The position numbers and the translations under genes were made by a program. Below, piece by piece: positions 5,906-10,605 of a stretch of 10,605 nt of DNA. The stretch's first letter is position 1. Each line of letters opens with the position of its first letter. This stretch comes from Candidatus Aenigmatarchaeota archaeon (GTDB taxonomy: Archaea > Aenigmatarchaeota > Aenigmatarchaeia > CG10238-14): the NCBI GenBank assembly GCA_017608955.1, contig JAFCEW010000012.1:1-10605 (forward strand), given 5' to 3'. The notes under the pieces are model-generated. The model did no database searches, was not told the DNA's origin, and saw only the letters and a program-made list of their open reading frames with translations.

Positions 5906-8404
5906 CTAATTCACTTCTATTTCTGGCAATTCCAATCCCAATATTTTCGATTCTCCATTTTCCAAAGAAAGACCATAAACTCTATTACCCTGTTTTATTG
6001 TATAATCATTATGTGTAATAACAATAAATTGTTCATTTTCTGAAAGTTTTTTTAACATCTTTGCAATCTTTTTTGAATTAACCTTATCTAATGCTGCATC
6101 GATTTCGTCCAAAATATAAAATGGAGCAGGTTTGTATTTCTGAACTGCAAATAAAAATGCCAGAGCAGTTAATGATTTTTCTCCTCCAGACATTGCATCA
6201 ATATTTAATAGAGTTTTTCCACCAGGGCTAGCTTTAATCATTAACCCACTTTCTATATCAACAGGATTCTCAAGCTCTATAGATGCAGTTCCGTTTGTCA
6301 TTTCTCTGAAAATTTCTTTGAAATTTTTATTTATTCCTCTTAAGCATGTATAGAAAACATCTCTTCTCTTTTCTTCTATTTTATTCATCATATTTTCAAT
6401 AGATTTTTTTTCTTCACTTATTTTATCATATTTTGATTTTAACTTGTCAAATTCAACTTTAAATGCATCATACTCATCAATCGCTTTCATATTTACTAAA
6501 CCAAAAGAACTTAATGTATTACTTATTACTTTTATTTCTTCTTCCATTTTTTCTGGATCTTCGTCTACATATTCTGTTTCTTTATATTTTTCGACTTCAA
6601 TCTTCCAATTTTCCATTTCAGCTTCAGTCTTGGCAGATTTAATTTTTAATCTATTTATTCTACTTTGCAATTTCAATCTTTCTTCAAATAATTCATTTCT
6701 TTTAACTTTCATTTGTTCAAGTTCTTCATCAATTTTTTTTCTTTGCTTTTCTAAATCTAAAGCTCTTGTTCCACTTTTCTGTTCCTTTTCCCTTAATTCA
6801 TCCAATTTCTTATTTAATTGTCCGATTTCAATTCTTAGAAAATTAATTTCTTCTTCTAAATCTTTTTTGCTTTGTTCATAAGAATCTATTTCAGCAGATG
6901 AGAAAGTAGATTTTTTTGTATAGAAACCACCAATCATTGCTCCGGATTTTTCAGCTAAATCACCATCAACTGTGACCATTCTTACCTTTCCAATTCCAAT
7001 ATCTCTTGCAACCCCTAAATTTTCAACAACTATTGTATCTCCAAATATATACTTAACTGCAGAATCATATTTTGTGTCATATTTTATCAAGTCAGAAAGT
7101 AAACCAACTACTCCAGGCCTTTTTAATAATCTTTTTTGATCAAGTGTCAATTCTCTTTTTCTAATTCTGCTTAATGGTAAAAATGTTGCTCTTCCCAATT
7201 TTTCATTTTTTAAAAAATTAATACAGCTAATTGCTGTCTGAGGACTATCAACAACAAGATTTTGTAATCTAGATCCAGCAGCACTATCAACTGCAATTTC
7301 ATAATCTTTAGGAACTTTAATTATATCTTTTAATGTTCCAAATATTCCAGATTTTTTCAATCCTAGAATTTCTTTAACAGCTTTTCTTAATGAAAATCCT
7401 GTATCAGAAATAGACTTTAATTTTTCTATGATATTATTTAATCTTTCTATTTCTCTTTCATTTGATTCAATCTTATCTTTATTTCTTATTATTTTATTTT
7501 TAATTTCTTCTATATCTTCTCTTATTCCAGCTTCTTTTGATTTCATAAATATTTCTTCTATAATTCCTTCTCTTCTCTTTTCTGTGTCTTCTATTTCTTT
7601 TTCCAATTTGTTTATTTCTTGTTCAAGTTCTGTAATTTTCTTTTCAGAATTTTCTATTTCTTGTTCAGTTGATTTGAATTTTTCCTGTTCAGTTGTAAAT
7701 TTTTTATGTGCAAGAGATGCTTCTAATTTTTCTAATCTGGCAGTTAGTTCTTTGAATCTTAGTGCAGCATTTCTGTCTGCTTCTAATTGTTGCAGTCTTT
7801 CCAATCTTTCTGTTAGAATAATTTCAACTTCTTTTAATTTCTCAGCAACTTTATCTAAGTCTCTTTGTGCTTTTTCTTTTTTTTCATTATAATGGCTTAT
7901 TCCAGAGATTTCATCTATAATTTCTCTTCTTTCCTGAGGATTCATTTCAATTATTTGTGTCACATCACCTTGCATGATTATATTAAATCCATCAGGATAA
8001 ATTCTAGCAGAAGATAATAGTTCTAAAACCTTTTCTCTTGTTGTTGTTTTCCCATTTATTTTATAGGTACCAATTCCTTTTTTGTTTACTTTTCTTTTGA
8101 TAGATATTTCTGGAGCATCTATATTAAATAAATTATCAGAATTATCTAGCCATAATGTGACTGATGCATATTCTGATGGAGGAATATTTTTATTTCCATG
8201 ATAGATCAATTCATGTAATCTTCCAGCTCTCATTGCTTTTGTTGATGTACTTCCTATAACAAAAGAAATTGCATCAACTATATTAGATTTTCCAACACCA
8301 TTTGGTCCACAAAAAACATTAAATCCTGGAAAAATTGGTATAGATACCTTTTTCCTGAATGATTTGAATCCTTGTATAGTTAGACGTGTTATTCTTGTCT
8401 TCAT
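5906..8404 (-). CDS. smc: SMC chromosome partition ATPase with unusually short arms
   Basis: ATPase that forms V-shaped dimers and, with ScpA, organises and segregates chromosomes. Numbering is from an in-frame TTG at 8413 (835 aa); I prefer the ATG at 8404 (832 aa). Seen in order: N-terminal head with Walker A GPNGVGKS at 36-43 and Q-loop Q148; coiled coil about 172-350; hinge about 354-497, from GIFGTLKDII to GDLAEKSGAMIGG; returning coiled coil about 500-690; C-terminal head with signature MSGGEKS at 741-747, Walker B FYILDEIDAALD at 765-776 and switch His801. All parts are present in one frame, so it is not a fragment. Typical SMCs are near 1,150-1,200 residues; here each arm is about half the usual length. 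The hinge, and the lack of a CxxC hook, exclude Rad50. It is adjacent to scpA downstream and follows a small membrane gene. Confidence 0.95.
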   Translation of the reverse strand: MKTRITRLTIQGFKSFRKKVSIPIFPGFNVFCGPNGVGKSNIVDAISFVIGSTSTKAMRAGRLHELIYHGNKNIPPSEYASVTLWLDNSDNLFNIDAPEISIKRKVNKKGIGTYKINGKTTTREKVLELLSSARIYPDGFNIIMQGDVTQIIEMNPQERREIIDEISGISHYNEKKEKAQRDLDKVAEKLKEVEIILTERLERLQQLEADRNAALRFKELTARLEKLEASLAHKKFTTEQEKFKSTEQEIENSEKKITELEQEINKLEKEIEDTEKRREGIIEEIFMKSKEAGIREDIEEIKNKIIRNKDKIESNEREIERLNNIIEKLKSISDTGFSLRKAVKEILGLKKSGIFGTLKDIIKVPKDYEIAVDSAAGSRLQNLVVDSPQTAISCINFLKNEKLGRATFLPLSRIRKRELTLDQKRLLKRPGVVGLLSDLIKYDTKYDSAVKYIFGDTIVVENLGVARDIGIGKVRMVTVDGDLAEKSGAMIGGFYTKKSTFSSAEIDSYEQSKKDLEEEINFLRIEIGQLNKKLDELREKEQKSGTRALDLEKQRKKIDEELEQMKVKRNELFEERLKLQSRINRLKIKSAKTEAEMENWKIEVEKYKETEYVDEDPEKMEEEIKVISNTLSSFGLVNMKAIDEYDAFKVEFDKLKSKYDKISEEKKSIENMMNKIEEKRRDVFYTCLRGINKNFKEIFREMTNGTASIELENPVDIESGLMIKASPGGKTLLNIDAMSGGEKSLTALAFLFAVQKYKPAPFYILDEIDAALDKVNSKKIAKMLKKLSENEQFIVITHNDYTIKQGNRVYGLSLENGESKILGLELPEIEVN

Positions 8405-8413
8405 ATAGCTCAA

Positions 8414-8662
8414 CTAGAGTGCGTTGTTTAGCAAGATATAAACAATTAACCAAACAAGAATATAAGTTAAAAATGTATTTGAGATAATCCATTTCCAAAG
8501 TTTTTTTACTGTTACTTTTTTTGAAATTGGGACTATAGTGCAAAAATACAGTCCAAATACAAGAAGAAATATCATACTAGTGCTTTTCAAATAGTATGAT
8601 ATAAAGCCAACAACGCAACCTAATATTGTATATAATATTGCTGCGGTCTGTTCTTTTTTCAT
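8414..8662 (-). CDS. Small membrane protein upstream of smc, function unknown
   Basis: An 82-residue protein with three hydrophobic segments: about 5-24 (TAAILYTILGCVVGFISYYL), 29-49 (starting SMIFLLVFGLYF) and 59-82 (starting ISNTFLTYILVW). A basic stretch, SKKVTVKKLWKW, lies between the second and third. I do not recognise it securely. Three short helices with a G-x-x-x-G near the first recall archaeal EMC6-like proteins, but that is a guess. I chose ATG 8662 over ATG 8725 because a TATA-like ATTTTAAA lies about 23 bases upstream, as for a leaderless mRNA. The 21 residues added by the longer form are a Lys/Asn-rich stretch without clear structure. Against this, AGAGGT lies about 12 bases before 8725. 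The stop is 9 bases from the smc ATG, so it probably heads the smc-scpA operon. Confidence 0.7.
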   Translation of the reverse strand: MKKEQTAAILYTILGCVVGFISYYLKSTSMIFLLVFGLYFCTIVPISKKVTVKKLWKWIISNTFLTYILVWLIVYILLNNAL

Positions 8663-8681
8663 ACTATTATTTTTATTTACA

Positions 8682-8689
8682 ATTTTAAA
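8682..8689 (-). promoter_or_regulatory. TATA-like box of the membrane protein-smc-scpA operon
   Basis: On the minus strand TTTAAAAT is centred about 23 bases before the ATG at 8662, with no SD between. This fits a leaderless start there. If translation instead begins at 8725, these bases are coding and the promoter lies further up in 8726-8790. Confidence 0.4.
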
Positions 8690-8789
8690 TGAGTTTTTCT
8701 TTTTTTGTAAATCTAGATTTTTCATTTCTGTATTTTAACCTCTGGAAGTAGTGAATTTACAATTTTTAACACCTAGCTAGAGTTCCAAA

Positions 8790-8797
8790 TTTATATA
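8790..8797 (+). promoter_or_regulatory. Canonical archaeal TATA box of the small-protein/nuclease operon
   Basis: TTTATATA, preceded by CCAAA that could serve as a BRE, is the best TATA box in the window. The usual spacing puts transcription start near 8820, just before an ATG at 8823. A weaker TTTTAAAT at 8802-8809 would start RNA near 8831. The five-gene cassette downstream has no other evident promoter. Confidence 0.6.
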
Positions 8798-8822
8798 GAC
8801 ATTTTAAATCGAGCTATTTCTT

Positions 8823-8900
8823 ATGAGAGAAAAAATTGATAGAAAATTTTCAGATTTTTCTAAACAGCTCTTTGACTTTGGAGGTGAAGAAAATGGGTGA
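8823..8900 (+). CDS. Possible leaderless 25-residue ORF at the head of the operon
   Basis: The ATG lies about 3 bases after the transcription start predicted from the TATA box at 8790-8797. It opens a 25-codon frame: MREKIDRKFSDFSKQLFDFG, then GEENG and TGA. It has no SD, as expected for leaderless translation. Its stop (8898-8900) overlaps the start of the next gene (ATG 8893), and its codons run through the strong SD of that gene, so translation of the two would be coupled. The peptide is charged with spaced phenylalanines and could form an amphipathic helix. It may be a real micropeptide, a translated leader that tunes the next gene, or simply a chance frame in a 5' leader. Confidence 0.35.
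   Translation: MREKIDRKFSDFSKQLFDFGGEENG
8880..8887 (+). promoter_or_regulatory. Strong Shine-Dalgarno site deciding the start at 8893
   Basis: GGAGGTGA, a full match to the archaeal 16S 3' end, lies 5 bases before ATG 8893. It rules out the earlier in-frame TTG at 8836 as the start. The same arrangement recurs before the next gene. Confidence 0.85.
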
Positions 8901-9234
8901 AATTTATAAAACTAATCGAGATGATGGAATAAGAAAATCATTAGGAGAATACGGTAAACTTATTCCAATTTGTGGTGGATGTTTTGCTTCAGGAATAGCA
9001 TATTTTGGTGGTACTATTGGTGGAATGATAAAATATGCAGGATCACAAATTCCTTACTTGTTAAAAGCAAATAATATATATGATTCCTTCTGGGATAAAG
9101 CAGGAGATGTTGCATCAAATATGTTGCATAGTGGATATGATACAGGAGCAAAATTAGCACCCTTAGGATTTTTTGCTGGATTGTTTCTTACTGTCAAATT
9201 TAAAAACATGATAAAAGATTTTTTCGGAAAATAA
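8893..9234 (+). CDS. Small two-segment membrane protein with CGGC, function unknown
   Basis: I do not recognise this 113-residue protein. It has a charged N-terminus, then a long Gly-rich hydrophobic stretch at about 23-48 beginning LIPICGGCFASGIAYFGG. A polar middle follows (SFWDKAGDVASNMLHSGYD, about 65-83), then a second hydrophobic segment at about 88-103 (LAPLGFFAGLFLTVKF) and a short basic amphipathic tail ending KDFFGK. Two cysteines (27 and 30) form CxxC inside or at the edge of the first segment. The Gly/Ala pattern suggests tightly packed helices, as in small channel or oligomeric membrane proteins (inference). The start at 8893 is set by a strong SD. It is the first clear gene of a five-gene co-directional cassette, 15 bases before the next. 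Confidence 0.8.
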   Translation: MGEIYKTNRDDGIRKSLGEYGKLIPICGGCFASGIAYFGGTIGGMIKYAGSQIPYLLKANNIYDSFWDKAGDVASNMLHSGYDTGAKLAPLGFFAGLFLTVKFKNMIKDFFGK

Positions 9235-9235
9235 T

Positions 9236-9243
9236 GGAGGTGA
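9236..9243 (+). promoter_or_regulatory. Strong Shine-Dalgarno site of the second small gene
   Basis: GGAGGTGA lies 6 bases before ATG 9250 and 1 base after the previous stop. The site, spacer and first codons (ATGGGTG) nearly repeat those of the gene at 8893. Confidence 0.85.
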
Positions 9244-9249
9244 GAATAA

Positions 9250-9624
9250 ATGGGTGTTGAAAGTTATTTGCCAGATAAAAAAAGTATTGGCTACAGTATT
9301 ATCAGTTTCTTTTTAGGGGCTTGGGCAAAAGATAGAATATCAGGATATATAAACAAAAAACTTGATAATTTTTCAGAAAAAGTAGGAGAAAATATAGCAA
9401 AAAATATCTATCAACAAAATTCTAATCCAACTTCAGGAACATCACAAGATAAATGTGACCAGCAACCAGCCATTGATTATGCACAACAACTTTATAATGC
9501 ATTTACAGCGCAAACTGAAGCAATAAAACAACAAACTAGCTTATTAGAAAAATTGCCAGATAAAATTGCATATAGAGTTGAAAAAACAGTGGAAAAGACA
9601 ATAAACAAGACAAAGAAAAAATAG
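9250..9624 (+). CDS. Small single-pass membrane protein with helical tail, function unknown
   Basis: I do not recognise this 124-residue protein. One hydrophobic segment lies near the N-terminus (about 13-26, IGYSIISFFLGAWA). A basic amphipathic helix follows (27-56, from KDRISGYINKKLDNF to NIYQQ), then a polar Ser/Thr/Gln linker (57-72) with a single Cys69. A long probable helix ends in a Lys-rich tail (about 73-124, including YAQQLYNAFTAQTEAIKQQ). The segment plus amphipathic helix aligns without gaps to the C-terminus of the gene at 10024, though there it sits at the other end of the protein. The start is fixed by GGAGGTGA. It is probably membrane-anchored with a soluble oligomerising tail (inference). 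Confidence 0.78.
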   Translation: MGVESYLPDKKSIGYSIISFFLGAWAKDRISGYINKKLDNFSEKVGENIAKNIYQQNSNPTSGTSQDKCDQQPAIDYAQQLYNAFTAQTEAIKQQTSLLEKLPDKIAYRVEKTVEKTINKTKKK

Positions 9625-9634
9625 TGATGTTAAA

Positions 9635-10027
9635 ATGCCAGAGGATCCAGTTGATGAAGTCTTAGGAATTTTTTACGGAATTCAAAAAGCCGCAGAAACT
9701 TTTGAAAATGCTTTCAGTGAATATAAGAAAAAATCAGAAAATGTTGATACAGAAGAAATTGTTCAAAATGTAGTTTCAGAATTGCTCAGAAGATATAACA
9801 TAGATGATGTTGATAGTATACAAAATCTTTTGCCAGAAAAGTATAGAGGAATTTTCAAAATGTTCAAATCTGTTCCTTGGAATCATACAGTGGATATAAT
9901 TTCAATGGCATTAAAAGAAACTGGTAAGACTGAAAATGGAGGATATGAAACAACAGAAAAAGTATTACAAAAGTATATTGGAAAATTCATAGGAAGTAAA
10001 ATTAAAAGTGCAGTCAAGTCTTGGTGA
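9635..10027 (+). CDS. Small soluble helical protein, function unknown
   Basis: I do not recognise this 130-residue protein. It has no membrane segment. The first half is acidic and helical: DEVLGIFYGIQKAAETFENA at 7-26, then EEIVQNVVSELLRRYNI at 40-56. A middle part follows (about 61-100) with LLPEKYRGIFKMFKSVPWNH. The last 18 residues (113-130, KYIGKFIGSKIKSAVKSW) form a basic amphipathic helix that could lie on a membrane surface. It starts 10 bases after the previous stop; GTGAT at 9624-9628, overlapping that stop, matches the 3' part of the archaeal SD consensus. Its TGA stop overlaps a GTG start of the next gene. Context suggests it works with the membrane proteins beside it; its own activity cannot be read from sequence. 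Confidence 0.78.
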   Translation: MPEDPVDEVLGIFYGIQKAAETFENAFSEYKKKSENVDTEEIVQNVVSELLRRYNIDDVDSIQNLLPEKYRGIFKMFKSVPWNHTVDIISMALKETGKTENGGYETTEKVLQKYIGKFIGSKIKSAVKSW

Positions 10028-10431
10028 TAGAAATTGACGATCATTTTAATAAAATTATGGAATATGAATCAAGACTTGCCAGTTTAGCTGTTACAGAAGC
10101 AATAGCAAAATATTTGAATGAAAACGTAGAAGAAAAAAACCAAAGGAAAAAAGAATTGTATGAACTTAAAAGAGAAATAATCTCTGCAGATATAAACAGT
10201 TATTACAAAGATAGTTTTTTAAAAACAATAGATAATTATTTTGGTTTGTTGGAACCTGAAAAACAGAATAGACAAAATGATTTATTAAATATTTTATTCC
10301 CAGCAGGAGTTGGATTTATTCTTGGTATTCTAGCCAAAAATTACTTTGATAATGCAATTGATTATACCGCTAATAGATTTGAACAAGGAATTATGAAAGG
10401 AATTAGAAAAGAGTTGATGAAAAATGAATAA
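10024..10431 (+). CDS. Small helical protein with C-terminal membrane segment, function unknown
   Basis: I do not recognise this 135-residue protein. Its first 80 residues are charged and probably helical (DHFNKIMEYESRLASLAVTE at 6-25, then a Lys/Glu-rich stretch). A membrane segment sits at about 87-104 (LLNILFPAGVGFILGILA), followed by an amphipathic tail at 105-135. That tail module resembles residues 20-56 of the gene at 9250. I chose GTG 10024 because it overlaps the previous stop as GTGA, a tight coupling like the ATGA overlaps elsewhere; a TTG at 10021 in frame is the alternative. There is no clear SD. It overlaps the nuclease-like gene by 8 bases (10424-10431), so the two are likely translated together. 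Confidence 0.75.
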   Translation: MIEIDDHFNKIMEYESRLASLAVTEAIAKYLNENVEEKNQRKKELYELKREIISADINSYYKDSFLKTIDNYFGLLEPEKQNRQNDLLNILFPAGVGFILGILAKNYFDNAIDYTANRFEQGIMKGIRKELMKNE

Positions 10432-10605
10432 TGGATATATGTTAGAAAAACTTACTGCTAAATTATATCAGAAAATAGGATTTAATGTAGAGCAAGATAT
10501 AACTCTAAAATGTAAGAGCGGATCTATACATCAAATAGATTTAATAGCTAGTAAAGGCATGTGGCCCAAAAAAGAAACAATATTTATCGAATGTAAATTA
10601 AGGAC
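10424..10605 (+). CDS. PD-(D/E)XK nuclease-like protein, cut by the right edge
   Basis: Only the first 60 residues are visible, and the frame is open at the window end. They resemble the start of Mrr-type restriction-endonuclease-like domains. An N-terminal helix (YMLEKLTAKLYQKIGF, 5-20) is followed by a strand (NVEQDITLK), then SGSIHQIDLIASKG at 32-45 and TIFIECKL at 52-59. D39 and E56-x-K58 fit the D...ExK catalytic triad of the PD-(D/E)XK fold, which cuts DNA or RNA in many defence and repair enzymes. The ATG at 10424 overlaps the previous gene by 8 bases. The rest of the protein, which could add membrane or other domains, lies outside, so target and role are open. Archaeal Hjc resolvases share the fold but usually have a different N-terminus. 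Confidence 0.75.
   Translation, partial: MNNGYMLEKLTAKLYQKIGFNVEQDITLKCKSGSIHQIDLIASKGMWPKKETIFIECKLR

Noticed and set aside
6444..7892. Plus-strand frames rich in Ser, Leu, Phe and Ile (6444-6881 and 7428-7892)
   Set aside because: They are the antisense image of the Glu/Lys-rich coiled coils of smc. The composition follows from that, and there is no SD or promoter.
5906..8413. smc as a truncated pseudogene, a frameshift fragment, or Rad50
   Set aside because: All ATPase motifs and the hinge are in one frame, scpA is adjacent, and there is a hinge domain rather than a CxxC zinc hook.
8319..8543. Minus-strand frame of 74 codons across the smc start
   Set aside because: It overlaps both the membrane gene and the smc head domain in another frame and has no recognisable features.
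8836..8892. N-terminal extension of the gene at 8893 from TTG 8836
   Set aside because: The extension would be translated across a full GGAGGTGA site placed ideally for ATG 8893, and TTG 8836 has no SD of its own.
1..10605. tRNA, rRNA, CRISPR array, insertion sequence or integrase
   Set aside because: Reading both strands I saw no GTTCRA-type T-loop with cloverleaf, no spaced direct repeats, and no transposase or integrase motifs. This was by eye, so a covariance-model scan could still find a small RNA.

Overview
The window looks archaeal. It carries a deoxyhypusine synthase (an enzyme of archaea and eukaryotes) and an SMC-ScpA pair. Several starts have a TATA-like box about 23-30 bases upstream and no Shine-Dalgarno (SD) site, which suggests leaderless mRNAs. 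The DNA is very A+T rich, genes are tightly packed with 4-base ATGA overlaps, and TGA is used as a stop. An AT-rich euryarchaeon or a DPANN-type lineage (Woesearchaeota/Pacearchaeota-like) would fit; the lineage is inference. There is no gene-free stretch above 300 bases. I saw no tRNA, rRNA, CRISPR array or insertion sequence.

Left part (1-3928): a deoxyhypusine synthase on the minus strand runs off the left edge. It is divergent from arginyl-tRNA synthetase. The argS stop lies 3 bases from the stop of a convergent sodium-coupled amino-acid transporter (NSS/SNF family). A hairpin at the argS 3' end sits just beyond the transporter stop.

Middle (3929-8662): divergent from the transporter is a plus-strand, translationally coupled trio: two half-size permease proteins (apparently a split COG0701/ArsP-YraQ-like permease) and a small NifX/NifB-C-like protein. 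The trio converges, with a 4-base overlap, on a minus-strand chromosome-organisation operon reading small membrane protein, smc, scpA. The SMC has complete head halves and a hinge but only about half the usual coiled-coil length.

Right part (about 8790-10605): a new plus-strand operon starts at a canonical archaeal TATA box. It may begin with a leaderless 25-codon ORF, followed by four small proteins I do not recognise and the start of a PD-(D/E)XK nuclease-like protein cut by the right edge. Two of the small proteins share a membrane segment plus amphipathic-helix module, a third ends in a similar one, and the fourth has a basic amphipathic C-terminus. Co-translation with a nuclease-like gene makes this the best candidate in the window for an undescribed membrane-associated, possibly defence-related, system. 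That function is a hypothesis only.
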